A DNA stretch of 64,000 bases from Gracilimonas tropica DSM 19535 (GCF_000375425.1 NZ_AQXG01000010.1:1-64000), one strand, 5' to 3'. Positions 1 through 9,157 are shown, numbered from the stretch's first letter. Numbers and translations are program-made. Notes: a model not told the origin generated them from the letters alone.

Positions 1-592
1 CCCAAGTATTGAGAGCCTTATTAAAGCCTATAGCAACATAAAACATATAGTCCATATTGGTAACAGACGATACATCCCACATACCTATATCGCTATTAAA
101 TTCATCGGTCCCACCAAACATATACGTCATATTAGTTACTGAAGACACATCCCAATTACTCAAATCTTGATTAAAGTCATCCGCATTCCAAAACATTCGT
201 ACCATACTTGTTACTGATGAGACATCCCAAGAACTTATATCCTGATTAAATACATAAGCATCAGAAAACATGTGATCCATATTAGTTACTGAAGAGACGT
301 CCCAAGAGCCAATATCGGTGTTAAATGAAGACCTAGACTTAAATAAATCTCTCATATCTGTAATTAAAGATGTACAGACTAATGCTACATCCTCATTATT
401 CCCAATCATTGCAATCAGCATATTTCTATCAACGGCAGTGTATGTATCCCCAAAAATCGTTCCAGTATCACCTGGTTCGACTCCCTCGCACTTCACTATA
501 CCATTATCATCAATTGTAAATACTTGTCCATTGGATATGGTTGTTAACATTACGGAAAGCAAAAGCCCCAAAAATGTAATTTTTTTCAACAT
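1..592 (-). CDS. DUF285/BspA-type repeat surface protein (partial, C-terminus off window)
   Basis: Reads from an ATG at 592 leftwards off the window edge, so only about 197 N-terminal residues are present. The start is supported by a purine-rich AGGGGG just upstream and a clear signal peptide (MLKKITFLGLLLSVM... ending near SNGQ). After a short linker come four near-identical 25-residue units starting around residue 95, each with the core WDVSSVTNM followed by MF and FN. This is the DUF285 / BspA-like leucine-rich repeat signature seen in secreted or surface lipoproteins and adhesins. The repeats continue to the edge, so the protein is longer than seen here. The region is more AT-rich than the core genes to the right. 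Precise role unknown; cell-surface location is inferred from the signal peptide and family. Confidence 0.85.
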   Translation of the reverse strand, partial: MLKKITFLGLLLSVMLTTISNGQVFTIDDNGIVKCEGVEPGDTGTIFGDTYTAVDRNMLIAMIGNNEDVALVCTSLITDMRDLFKSRSSFNTDIGSWDVSSVTNMDHMFSDAYVFNQDISSWDVSSVTSMVRMFWNADDFNQDLSNWDVSSVTNMTYMFGGTDEFNSDIGMWDVSSVTNMDYMFYVAIGFNKALNTW

Positions 593-712
593 TGTTTCCC
601 CCTGATTAAATGTTTTACTATCAAAGCTATTTTAAATACTTAGGTTAAGTTACAATTAAATTTGCACACATAAGTACGCAAATGCAAATACAGAATAACC
701 GCATCTTTTTTT

Positions 713-952
713 ATGGAATCAGATGCGCGATTATTACATTCAGTTGCGGTTGTAGTCAGGAAACTGAGGGAGCAAAAAAAGTATAGTCAAGAGCATTTAG
801 CAGCTGAGGCCGACCTATCAAGAAGTATGATCGACAAAATTGAAAGAAGAAAACGCCTTCCTTCTTTACCAGTCATACTCAAAATCGCTGGGGCTTTAAA
901 CATTAAAGCATCTGAGATAATCGCTAAAATTGAGCAAGAAATGGACAGATAG
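713..952 (+). CDS. XRE-family helix-turn-helix regulator
   Basis: A 79-residue protein that is almost entirely one Cro/C1-type HTH domain. VVVRKLREQKKYSQEHLA is helices 1-2, DLSRSMIDKIERRKRLPS the recognition helix and following turn, and LPVILKIAGALNIKASEII the last two helices. There is no sensor or protease domain, so it is a stand-alone DNA-binding protein of the kind found in mobile or accessory DNA. Divergent from the DUF285 gene with about 120 bp between them, so it may control that gene, but no operator is evident. The ATG follows a T-rich stretch with no Shine-Dalgarno site, which is normal in this lineage. Confidence 0.8.
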   Translation: MESDARLLHSVAVVVRKLREQKKYSQEHLAAEADLSRSMIDKIERRKRLPSLPVILKIAGALNIKASEIIAKIEQEMDR

Positions 953-1380
953 GGCAAAAGTTTTATTTAGATATTGAAATAATTTTTTTCAAACTCTGTG
1001 CTTGTACAAGATTTTGTACAATATATTTCGTCACATCTTTCCACCCATTTCATTACGTTTCAACTTTGAGTTATCACAAATACTAAATGCCTTGTATTAA
1101 GTGGAAATAAATGGAAGTAAATAACAATATTATACTACTTCCGGGCGTACTTTTAAGCCTCATAAGTCATTGATTTATGAGGCTTTTTATTTTAAAAGTG
1201 AAATTTTGGTAAAGCAAATACCTTTGTTTACCTCCTTCCAAAATACCCTTTGGGAACACATACCAAGACCGGTTACAAGTCTATTCTCCGATTAAAGCAA
1301 ATACCCATCATTTTTGAAAAAAATTGATGAAATCTTAGATATATTTCATAATCCAGACAGGTAAATTCTATACTGTAACC
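953..1380. other. 428-bp noncoding spacer
   Basis: AT-rich, with no convincing gene on either strand. It contains a strong hairpin terminator at 1155-1188 (listed separately) and a 13-bp exact direct repeat, TAAAGCAAATACC, at 1210-1222 and 1293-1305. It presumably also holds the promoter of the permease gene starting at 1381. No tRNA or integrase remnant was recognised. Confidence 0.5.
1155..1188 (+). terminator. Intrinsic terminator
   Basis: Perfect 11-bp inverted repeat AAGCCTCATAA / TTATGAGGCTT (1155-1165 and 1175-1185) with a 9-base loop, continuing into a T-rich tail. The tail is only on the + side, so it would stop + transcripts coming from the XRE gene. Confidence 0.75.
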
Positions 1381-2445
1381 ATGGAATCGTTTTCTCATAA
1401 CAGGTTGCTCAGTATCACACTTTGGTTTATGATCATCTTTATGACCGGGTATGTACTGGCCATTGCTGAGAAGTTCCTGATTCCGCTGGTGCTTGCATTG
1501 TTTTTATGGTATCTGGTGAACATGTTAGCCAAACGCTTTGGGGAACTCCGTGTTGGCAGGTGGACGCTGCCGGCCTGGCTGCAGTTCCTGCTTTCAGGGT
1601 TTGTCATACTACTGATAGTGATTCTCATCTTAAATGTCCTGACCGGCAGCATCAGTGCGATGATTGAAGCGGCACCATCTTACCAGGAGAAACTGATCAA
1701 GATGATTACAGAGTTGGAAGGGTGGCCCCGATTTATTGCGATGGCACTGCCACTTAATCCGATTACAGAAACAAATATTGATGGGTTGGTGCAGAATGCG
1801 GCTGCCGAGTTCGGAAATTTTCTGGTAAACATAGGTTTGATCGCCATCTATATGTTCTTCCTTTTCATGGAGCAGCGGTATATATCAGGAAAACTGGCTT
1901 CAGTCTCTCCCACGGAGAAGCAGCTGAATAGATTGTCAAAACTGCTCAAAGAAATTGACCATGATGTACAAGCCTATTTAGGAGTAAAGACATTTGTAAG
2001 CCTGCTTACAAGCGTAATTTCGTGGGTAATTATGTGGCTGACAGGACTGGAATTCGCCGGTTTCTGGGCTCTTATGATTTTCGTTTTGAATTTTATTCCT
2101 AATCTCGGGTCTATCATCGCTACCATCCTTCCGGGCATCATGGCGCTGGTGCAGTTCGAAACTGTTACTCCGTTTTTTATAATCCTCATTGGGATTGGAA
2201 CGGTTCAGTTTCTGATTGGCAATGTAATGGAGCCGGCTATGATGGGCAGGTCACTCAATATCAGCCCGCTTGTGATTATTATCTCTCTGGTGGCATGGGG
2301 TGTGCTTTGGGGCATTCCGGGCATGTTTCTGAGTATTCCAATAACAATGGTAGCCATTCTGATCATGTATAATTTTGAGCAAACTCGCTGGGTTGCGCTC
2401 CTATTATCAAGGGACGGTAAACTAAAGCATGAGAGCGGTGACTGA
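1381..2445 (+). CDS. AI-2E family transporter (PerM/YdiK type)
   Basis: A 354-residue polytopic inner-membrane protein. Paired membrane helices lie at residues ~10-65, a less hydrophobic loop (MIEAAPSYQEKL...) at ~95-130, and four to five more helices from ~145 to 340. The C-terminal core, with FIPNLGSIIATILPGIMAL and VMEPAMMGRSLNISPLVI, matches the conserved block of the PF01594 AI-2E transporter-like family. Despite the name, most members have no proven autoinducer role; some are sodium/proton antiporters, so the substrate is unknown. It is monocistronic and convergent with the two-component system to its right. Confidence 0.88.
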   Translation: MESFSHNRLLSITLWFMIIFMTGYVLAIAEKFLIPLVLALFLWYLVNMLAKRFGELRVGRWTLPAWLQFLLSGFVILLIVILILNVLTGSISAMIEAAPSYQEKLIKMITELEGWPRFIAMALPLNPITETNIDGLVQNAAAEFGNFLVNIGLIAIYMFFLFMEQRYISGKLASVSPTEKQLNRLSKLLKEIDHDVQAYLGVKTFVSLLTSVISWVIMWLTGLEFAGFWALMIFVLNFIPNLGSIIATILPGIMALVQFETVTPFFIILIGIGTVQFLIGNVMEPAMMGRSLNISPLVIIISLVAWGVLWGIPGMFLSIPITMVAILIMYNFEQTRWVALLLSRDGKLKHESGD

Positions 2446-2471
2446 TTTTTAATCCGTCGCTTAACCTCGTA

Positions 2472-2512
2472 CCCAACTACTCAGTTGGGAATGCATACCC
2501 GGACCTCCGGGT
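2472..2512. repeat. Two adjacent short hairpins between convergent genes
   Basis: CCCAACT-ACTC-AGTTGGG (2472-2489) is followed at once by ACCCGGA-CC-TCCGGGT (2497-2512). Neither has a T-tract, so they are not classical terminators. They resemble the REP-like hairpins found in other spacers of this window. Confidence 0.6.
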
Positions 2513-2551
2513 CCGAATATAGGCGTAAGCTTAAGAAGCCCGAATAGTTAT

Positions 2552-3256
2552 TTAGCTCTTCACTAAAATAGCCCTTACTTCCTTGCGATAAGTCTTTCCA
2601 ATGGCCAGGGCCTTATCGGCGACTTTAACCCGGTGAGATTCAAATTCCTGTAAATAATCTTTGTTAATGCTGTAGGAACGGTGAATACGGAGGAAATTTG
2701 AGGGTACATACTGCTCCATTAATTCGCTCAGTGTATGATCTACCATCACTTTGTGATCTTCCAAAACTATTTCCGCATAGTTGCCTGATGCCTCGATATA
2801 TCGAATCTCATCCGGATCAAACCTAATCATCTTGGTTCCGCTTTTTAGCAAAAATGCATTTGATTTGGGAGCAGGTTCGTGCTTTGAAACGACCGGTTTA
2901 TGCATTACCTCCACTACCCGCATCACGGCTTTATAAAATTTCGGAAATTCAATGGGTTTCAGCAAATAACCGGCCGCCTCGTGATCGTAGCTTTCCACTG
3001 CATACTCATCATAAGCGGTCGTAAAAATGACGGTTGGAGGATCTTTCAGTGTCTTCAATAACGACATCCCATCCATATCCGGCATATTGATATCCAGAAA
3101 AAGAATATCGACTGGGTTTTCTTTTAAATAGGTGGCGGCTTTGAGGGGTGAAGTAAAGGATTTCACCAGTTCAAGCTGTTCGATCTTGGCGGCATAATGT
3201 TCGATCACGTGATGCGCCCGCGGCTCGTCGTCGATGGAAATGGCTTTCAAAATCAT
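2552..3256 (-). CDS. LytTR-family response regulator
   Basis: 234 residues. The receiver domain is ~1-120, with the acidic pair D9/D10, phospho-acceptor D55 in FLDINMPDMDG, the TTAYD switch region and the conserved Lys in LLKPIEFPKF. The LytTR DNA-binding domain is ~135-230 (IRYIEASGNYAEIVL, FLRIHRSYSINKDYL). It is a transcriptional regulator of the LytR/AlgR class and partner of the histidine kinase encoded immediately upstream, whose stop codon it overlaps by 4 bp, so the two are translationally coupled. The divergent envelope cluster starting near 4.7 kb is a plausible target, but that is inference from position only. Confidence 0.93.
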   Translation of the reverse strand: MILKAISIDDEPRAHHVIEHYAAKIEQLELVKSFTSPLKAATYLKENPVDILFLDINMPDMDGMSLLKTLKDPPTVIFTTAYDEYAVESYDHEAAGYLLKPIEFPKFYKAVMRVVEVMHKPVVSKHEPAPKSNAFLLKSGTKMIRFDPDEIRYIEASGNYAEIVLEDHKVMVDHTLSELMEQYVPSNFLRIHRSYSINKDYLQEFESHRVKVADKALAIGKTYRKEVRAILVKS

Positions 3257-4494
3257 CGGATGGGTAGTTTTAAGACGACGGTATGTTCGCCGGAGGCAGA
3301 ACGGATATCCAGATCAAAGTCACTTTCATAATACAGTTTCAGTAGCTTTTTGGTTTGAGCCGTCCCGATGCCCGAAGTTCCGGTGTCTTGTTTGGAGGGA
3401 TGATTACTGTTTCGAACATCCAGAATCACAAACTCATCGGTAATCTCCAGCTTGATGTTCACAAATGAGGCTTTCTCATAACTGATGCCATGCTTGAAGG
3501 CATTTTCCACAAAATTGATGAGGATCATCGGGGCCACCTGAGCATAATTTAATCGCCCTTTAACCTCCATGTTGATTTCAACAGAATCCTGATTGATCCT
3601 CAGTTTCTGCAGTTCAATATATTTTTCAATGTATGCCCATTCTTCCTTTAACGGGACCAACTCTTTGGTGCTATGCTTTAGTGAGTAGCGCATCATTCCC
3701 GTCAGATTTTGGATGCCATCAGCCAGGAGTTCATTCTTGGTTTCAAGCGCCATGGAATAAAGGTTATTCAGTGTGTTGAAGAAGAAATGAGGACGTAATT
3801 GAGACCGGATCAACGCAAGCTCAGATTGCATATGATCGGCCTGTTCCAGCTCCTGGTACCGATAAAGGAACTGAACCGTTGTTTGTGCAAGAAACGCCAT
3901 GAATACGATCAAAAAATAGAAGGCAAACGGAGATTCGGTGATGGAGCTGAAGGTGCCAAAGCTTAATACCGTAGCAGCTGGCTGATTAACCGGTTGGGCA
4001 TTTAGCAGTACAGTTACGGTTATCACAATGCCCATGTGAAGGATAGTAAAGGCCAACCAGCCGGATGAAAGTGCAATCAGCTTCTTTTTGAGTGAATGAT
4101 GAAATCGTTTGAAAAACAAAAAATAAGCTACGAACCAGCCGATAATGTATAGTCCATAAACGATAACATGCCATATCACCTGGTTAGAGGGTGCAGAATT
4201 GACATTGTATCGCTTGCCTTCAATGGTTATGACATTTGAAGTGGCTGAATCTTCTGATACCGGTTTAGCAGAAGTAGCTACATCCCGATCAGTGGAATCT
4301 ACAGCTGCGGAGAAACCCTTTAGGGTTAAGGTTTCTGATGCGAAGGTATCAGATGGAGCTTTTGAAGAGATGGTATATCCCTCGACTACCATAAAATTTA
4401 TCAGTTCATAACTTCTGACACCCAGAATTACAATCACAGCAACTGCAAGTATATGAACGAATATTTCAACTGCTTTGGGGATCTTTGGGTTCAT
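3253..4494 (-). CDS. LytS-type sensor histidine kinase
   Basis: 413 residues. TM1 is at ~11-36, an extracytoplasmic segment rich in Ser/Thr at ~37-105, and three further membrane helices lie at ~106-128, ~140-165 and ~188-210. The His_kinase (PF06580) phospho-acceptor is H236 in SQLRPHFFFNTLNNLY. The ATPase N-box N331 is in NFVENAFKHG, and the glycine region TSGIGTAQTKKLL follows. This is the short 'PF06580 plus LytTR' kinase architecture common in Bacteroidota. Signal not known; the ~70-residue periplasmic loop is low-complexity and looks like no known ligand domain. Confidence 0.92.
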   Translation of the reverse strand: MNPKIPKAVEIFVHILAVAVIVILGVRSYELINFMVVEGYTISSKAPSDTFASETLTLKGFSAAVDSTDRDVATSAKPVSEDSATSNVITIEGKRYNVNSAPSNQVIWHVIVYGLYIIGWFVAYFLFFKRFHHSLKKKLIALSSGWLAFTILHMGIVITVTVLLNAQPVNQPAATVLSFGTFSSITESPFAFYFLIVFMAFLAQTTVQFLYRYQELEQADHMQSELALIRSQLRPHFFFNTLNNLYSMALETKNELLADGIQNLTGMMRYSLKHSTKELVPLKEEWAYIEKYIELQKLRINQDSVEINMEVKGRLNYAQVAPMILINFVENAFKHGISYEKASFVNIKLEITDEFVILDVRNSNHPSKQDTGTSGIGTAQTKKLLKLYYESDFDLDIRSASGEHTVVLKLPIR

Positions 4495-4711
4495 ACTTTT
4501 TTCATTTAAAGCAGGCTGAATATAGGGATGAATGAGTAAATGAACCCGTTTAGTCTGCGAACGGAGCTTTTCATCATGTGAATGGAAATGAGATTCCTTT
4601 AAATACAGCAGGTGGCCGTTTGGATGTTATATCTATCTATTCATGGAATAAATTTTCAGAGGGTCACGGGGGTATCTATTATTGGTGCGTTCCGCTAAAA
4701 CGTTATCAAAA

Positions 4712-5530
4712 ATGCTGAGATCAGAACCGGTGAAATATCTTCAGGTTATTGCTTTATGTTGCATCGTATCAGGTTGCTCAACCACACAAAAGGAATTGAG
4801 TTATGAACTCGTAACCTATTCCGGGGATCTAAAAGTAGAGCAATTTGACTCTGCTGTAACTGATGAAAACCGCTTTAATGATAATAATATCATTTATCCT
4901 GTCGGGGCTTCCTACACCTATTCGTATCAATATTATAAATCGGATGGAGAGCCGATGAATTTTCGGTTTATCGAAAACGGCTGGGAATTTGTAGAACCCA
5001 CTGCAGAGGTAGTGAATAAAATAACGCTCAGTGTGAGATCGGGACTTAAGCCTTTCAGTGATTGGTATCCGGATTACAATCAAACGGTATTCACATATCA
5101 GCTTTCGAATAAAGAGAGTTATGAGTTGACCGGCTTGATCGAAAATGAAGCTAATTTGTGGTTGCATCCGCCGAGAGAGGGGCTTTTCAAGATCATGCAA
5201 TTAAATCCGTTTCCATTTGTGGCATATCCACTTGAAAAAGGGAATAAATGGGAATGGTCTGTGCAGATCGGGAATAGTTTTGCTGATAAACGCTGGGCAA
5301 CCTGGGAAGGCATTATCACAGGGAAAACGACTTACGAGGTTACAGATCATAAGATAATGGATACACCCTGGGGCAAATTGGAAACCTGGATTATAACGGC
5401 AGAAGCGGTTAACGAATTGGGCAAGACCTCCATGAGAGCCGTATTCAATTATAGCCTGGGTTTTTTGGAAATGAACTTCGTCAACATTGATGGTTCTGAA
5501 ATAACATTCAAATTGGAGGAAGTGGATTAA
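4712..5530 (+). CDS. Uncharacterised lipoprotein
   Basis: About 272 residues from the ATG at 4712. The frame is open further up to a TTG at 4682, and a GTG at 4730 would give an even shorter lipoprotein signal. The N-terminus has the hydrophobic stretch YLQVIALCCIVSGC ending in a lipobox with cysteine, so it is probably membrane-anchored in the periplasm or outer membrane. The body is beta-rich (many aromatic/polar alternations, KWEWSVQIGNSF, TPWGKLETWIITAEA) and I do not recognise a family. It is the first gene of a tightly packed + strand cluster, and its stop overlaps the ATG of the next gene by one base (TAATG). Confidence 0.7.
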   Translation: MLRSEPVKYLQVIALCCIVSGCSTTQKELSYELVTYSGDLKVEQFDSAVTDENRFNDNNIIYPVGASYTYSYQYYKSDGEPMNFRFIENGWEFVEPTAEVVNKITLSVRSGLKPFSDWYPDYNQTVFTYQLSNKESYELTGLIENEANLWLHPPREGLFKIMQLNPFPFVAYPLEKGNKWEWSVQIGNSFADKRWATWEGIITGKTTYEVTDHKIMDTPWGKLETWIITAEAVNELGKTSMRAVFNYSLGFLEMNFVNIDGSEITFKLEEVD

Positions 5531-6639
5531 TGAAGGAGTACAAATCACTATTTATTATCACATGTATTCTTGTCGCTAATTACACTGCAAATGGGCAGGA
5601 TCTGCTAAGGCTGGCACAAGAAGAAATCGATAAGTACGAACGAGTGAGTTACAAGCAGAAGGCCTTTTATCCCAATCCGGTTGGAAGAATTGATACGGTA
5701 AACGTAACGGCGAATTTCCAAAAAAGTAAAAGCAGCTTGCTGAAGTATGATTTTATAATTGAGAAGGATTTTTTTAACAGTGATGTCGTTTATATTGACG
5801 GCCGCTTTCGTTCGGTTAAGAACAGAGATGAAACCATAGTTTTTTATCCTGAAAACGATCCTGGTGAATTGATGTATTTGATCGAAACCCTTCCTGATGT
5901 TGAATATTCACCGGTGACCTTACTAAACCGGTCAGATTGGGAGTTTGTCAGCGATACGCTAATAGGTGGGCAGGAGCTCAAAGAATACTTTCGGGTTGTA
6001 ACAGATGAAACCAGAGATGGCAACACGATCTACACCGAACAGCATATCTTTTTAAACCCCGATTCGAAACGACTTGAGCGCTGGGAAAGGCGGAACTACT
6101 ATAATGGAAGCCTTCAAAAGGTGGTATACACCTACTGGGATTACAGTTTGTCCAACTCAGGTGCTTCGCTCAGCTACGAACTCCCTTCAAACTATCGGTC
6201 TGAATTATACGGAAAGGCTAAAGACAGCCGGATGCTTAAAGCAGGTCAGGAAGCCCCGGTCTTTTCCGGGAGCGACCTTCAGGGTAGTTCAATTGATCTG
6301 GAAGACTATCGTGGTAAAAAGGTTCTCTTAAATTTTTCCAGTATTGGGTGCCCACACAGCCAGGATGCCCTACGATATATGGATAAGGAAGGCTTTCAGC
6401 TTGCCGGGAATATTACGCCATTGTTTCTATCTATTTGGGACCGGAAGGAAGATGTAGTCGAATATTTTAAACAGATAAATGGCCCGCTCACGGTTATCCT
6501 GGATACGGAAGAGGTCAGTGAGATGTACGGCGTTTCAGGTACTCCAACTTTTATCCTCATCGATGAAAAAGGGAATATCGAAAAGGTGGCCGAAGGTTTC
6601 GATAAGGAATTTTTGAACAGCTTGAAAGCCGGTTCATAA
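5530..6639 (+). CDS. TlpA-like thioredoxin-fold protein, degenerate active site (CPHS)
   Basis: 369 residues: a signal peptide to ~22, an N-terminal ~220-residue beta-rich domain resembling LolA/DUF2092-type folds, and a C-terminal redoxin/TlpA domain from ~238 (GQEAPVFSGSDLQG, DYRGKKVLLNFS, cis-Pro loop GTPTFILIDEKGN). The expected CxxC is C274-P-H-S277: the attacking cysteine is kept and the resolving cysteine replaced by serine. That argues against ordinary disulfide reduction and for an isomerase-like, mixed-disulfide or peroxide role (inference). It is a clear paralog of the 8028-9152 product, which keeps both cysteines. Translationally coupled to the lipoprotein upstream. Confidence 0.8.
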   Translation: MKEYKSLFIITCILVANYTANGQDLLRLAQEEIDKYERVSYKQKAFYPNPVGRIDTVNVTANFQKSKSSLLKYDFIIEKDFFNSDVVYIDGRFRSVKNRDETIVFYPENDPGELMYLIETLPDVEYSPVTLLNRSDWEFVSDTLIGGQELKEYFRVVTDETRDGNTIYTEQHIFLNPDSKRLERWERRNYYNGSLQKVVYTYWDYSLSNSGASLSYELPSNYRSELYGKAKDSRMLKAGQEAPVFSGSDLQGSSIDLEDYRGKKVLLNFSSIGCPHSQDALRYMDKEGFQLAGNITPLFLSIWDRKEDVVEYFKQINGPLTVILDTEEVSEMYGVSGTPTFILIDEKGNIEKVAEGFDKEFLNSLKAGS

Positions 6640-6646
6640 TTAGAAT

Positions 6647-7936
6647 ATGCAACAAATGATGTTTTTGAACAGGATGAAAGGATTAGGTATAGCGGTTTTG
6701 TTGGTTTTAGTTGGTATTGAAAATGCCATGACTCAGGACAAGGTATCTAAGGAAGAATTGGTTAAGACCATTGCAGCAAGTATCAATCAACAAAACATCG
6801 ATGAGTTAAAACCTCACTTATCTGATGATTTTCAAATTTCGGGAAGGGTTCCTCCGATATCGATCAAAATTCTGGAGCAGCTGGTGAGTCAGCTCAATGA
6901 GCAGGTTGAGGAATATTACTGGAAGAATACGGAGTCAAATTCAGATAGTACGCAAACTCATTTCTTTCATTTCAGCTATAGCGGTTTGGGGGAGCGTGAA
7001 GTGTCTTTTAGTGTGAATGAACAGGGAAAGATCACCGAATTGGAGTTGGTCAAAATGACCGTCAAGACGCTGGAAGAGCCGTCAAAAGTGATGAAACCGG
7101 CAAAGAAAGTCATTGAGATACCTTTTCAGGTAAAAGAAAACCTGATGTTGGTTGAGGCCACTATTAATGGGGAAAAAAAGAACTTCATATTCGATTCCGG
7201 GTCACCCCGACTCATTCTCAATCAGGGGCACTATGGAGAGCCGGGTTCCTCAGAAGAAACGAAATACAGCTCTTTGGAAGGCGTGCACGGTAACATCAAC
7301 AGCCTGGATATTCTCACCCTTTCAGAGTTGAATTTCTATGGAATTAAAATGAATGACCAAAAAGTGCTGGCAGCAGACCTGTCTCATTTAGAGGTCATTT
7401 TGGAAATACCGATCGCAGGTTTGATCGGCTATGAGGTCTTTGAAGGCTACGATCTTTTGTTCAATTATTCTACCCAAACGCTGCGATTCATTCAGCCGGA
7501 CCAAACCCAAACTTTTGTAACGGCTATGAGTGCACAATTGTCAATGTCGTCCATTCCCTTTGAGCTCAGGCAGCATATACCACTTTTTGAAGCTTCGGTA
7601 TCGGGGCAAACAATGACCTTTGGGTTAGACAGTGGGGCCTCCACGAACCTGCTTTCTGAAGACCGGTATGAAGAGTTGAGTGGTTCATTATCAAGTATCA
7701 GAGAAACGGACCTGACCGGTGCGGATGGGAGGAAAGAAATAGTAATGAAAGGAACATTGGATAAACTAACAATCGCGGAGGTTGACTTCGATACAACGCC
7801 AACGGCCTTCAAAGATGTCTCAAACCTCAAGCAAGCTTATGGCAAAGAGCTGGACGGACTGGCGGGATATGAAATTTTAAGCCGACAGGTAACCATGGTC
7901 TCATATTCACAGCATAAGATATATCTCTTTCGATAA
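6647..7936 (+). CDS. Double retropepsin-like aspartic protease (secreted)
   Basis: 429 residues with a signal peptide (GIAVLLVLVGIENAMTQ). An N-terminal ~120-residue NTF2-like/DUF-type segment is followed by two tandem retropepsin-type domains. Each carries the hydrophobic-Asp-Ser-Gly active-site motif: IFDSGS at D183 and GLDSGA at D328. Retropepsins need two such Asp residues, so the two halves could form one pseudo-dimeric active site within a single chain. It sits 7 bp after one thioredoxin-like gene and ahead of its paralog, suggesting a shared periplasmic protein-processing role. Substrate unknown. Confidence 0.8.
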   Translation: MQQMMFLNRMKGLGIAVLLVLVGIENAMTQDKVSKEELVKTIAASINQQNIDELKPHLSDDFQISGRVPPISIKILEQLVSQLNEQVEEYYWKNTESNSDSTQTHFFHFSYSGLGEREVSFSVNEQGKITELELVKMTVKTLEEPSKVMKPAKKVIEIPFQVKENLMLVEATINGEKKNFIFDSGSPRLILNQGHYGEPGSSEETKYSSLEGVHGNINSLDILTLSELNFYGIKMNDQKVLAADLSHLEVILEIPIAGLIGYEVFEGYDLLFNYSTQTLRFIQPDQTQTFVTAMSAQLSMSSIPFELRQHIPLFEASVSGQTMTFGLDSGASTNLLSEDRYEELSGSLSSIRETDLTGADGRKEIVMKGTLDKLTIAEVDFDTTPTAFKDVSNLKQAYGKELDGLAGYEILSRQVTMVSYSQHKIYLFR

Positions 7937-8027
7937 CGTGTGAAGTGAATGTGAGTCCGCTATTATAATCTAAACATTTATGAAAATCTGCCGTAACAGG
8001 CCACTCGAAACTAAAATTAACAACGAC

Positions 8028-9152
8028 ATGCATTCTTCCAGAATATTACTGATTGCCATTATCTCATTCATTATCGGATGCTCTCAATACCAAACACCGG
8101 AAGATCTTTTAAACGCTGCGAGAGAAACTATCTCAGAATCAGCAGGGTTTGATTACACTGCTTTGGCCATTACACCGAATCCTATGGGAGGAGTGGACAC
8201 GATGATCTTTAATAAGTCATTTAAACCATCAGAAAAAAGCCTGCTCGGATATGATTACGTGATTGAATATAGGAATGATTTTGCGAACAAGGACCAGGTG
8301 TATATAAACAACGTTTACAGGGATGTAGATCATCAGAATAAACTCGTAAAATTTTATCCTGCTGAAGATTCCTTAGAGGAGAAGGGGAATATCCTGAATG
8401 CGTTGCCTGTTCGGTTCTCCATGGTGCGTTTTCTTGATCAGACAGACTGGGTATTTAATAAAGACACCCTCATTAATGACCGCCCACTTAAAAATTACCT
8501 GAGAATTGAGAATGACAGGGTTAATGAAAACGGGGACACCGTTTTAACGGAACAGCATATTTTCATAAATGCTTCCACAAAGTTAATTGAACGATTCGAG
8601 CGAAGGAATCACCTGAATGGCCGACTTAGGCAAGTTATAGTCTACGAATATAAAGACTTCGTGCAACGAAATGACTCCCCGGAGTTGACATACGATTACC
8701 CGTCAGAGTATCAGTCAGCACCTAAGGGTATTTCTCCCTACAAAGATCTGTTACCGATTGGGCAAAAAGCTCCTGAATTTGTTACACGAGATGAGCAGAA
8801 CAACCTGATCAGACTTTCCGATTATCGCGGTAAAAAAGTGCTGTTAAATTTCTCCATCATAAGATGCGGATACTGCTTGCAATCCCTGGAGCATTTCAAT
8901 AGGGAGGATTATCAGATGTCGGATACTGTTGTACCTATTTATATCAACCCTATCGACACTAAAAATGAAATAACTTCATTTGATAAGGAACTCAACATTC
9001 CGTTTCCGGTAGCTTATTCTAACCCGGCAGAAATTGCCGAACTTTACGGCGTGCTATCCTATCCCTTATTCTATCTGATTGATGAAGAGGGTATTATCGA
9101 AAAAGTAATTACTGGATATGATCCCGCTTTTCAGGAGAGCATAAAAAGTTAG
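8028..9152 (+). CDS. TlpA-like thioredoxin-fold lipoprotein (CGYC)
   Basis: About 374 residues from the ATG at 8028. The frame extends upstream to an ATG at 7980, but the shorter start places the signal (ILLIAIISFIIGC) properly at the N-terminus. A lipobox cysteine indicates membrane anchoring. The domain order is as in the 5530-6639 paralog: a beta-rich N-terminal domain with matching landmarks (TEQHIFIN, ERFERRNHLNG), then a redoxin domain from ~245 (GQKAPEFVTRDEQNN, DYRGKKVLLNFS). The active site is intact, C280-G-Y-C283, so thiol-disulfide exchange is likely. It is followed 5 bp later by the S9 peptidase gene. Confidence 0.82.
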   Translation: MHSSRILLIAIISFIIGCSQYQTPEDLLNAARETISESAGFDYTALAITPNPMGGVDTMIFNKSFKPSEKSLLGYDYVIEYRNDFANKDQVYINNVYRDVDHQNKLVKFYPAEDSLEEKGNILNALPVRFSMVRFLDQTDWVFNKDTLINDRPLKNYLRIENDRVNENGDTVLTEQHIFINASTKLIERFERRNHLNGRLRQVIVYEYKDFVQRNDSPELTYDYPSEYQSAPKGISPYKDLLPIGQKAPEFVTRDEQNNLIRLSDYRGKKVLLNFSIIRCGYCLQSLEHFNREDYQMSDTVVPIYINPIDTKNEITSFDKELNIPFPVAYSNPAEIAELYGVLSYPLFYLIDEEGIIEKVITGYDPAFQESIKS

Positions 9153-9157
9153 GAAAT

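Noticed and set aside
474..490. GGTTCGACTCC resembling a tRNA T-arm
   Set aside because: The flanking bases do not pair as a T-stem, and the opposite strand is clearly coding for the DUF285 protein.
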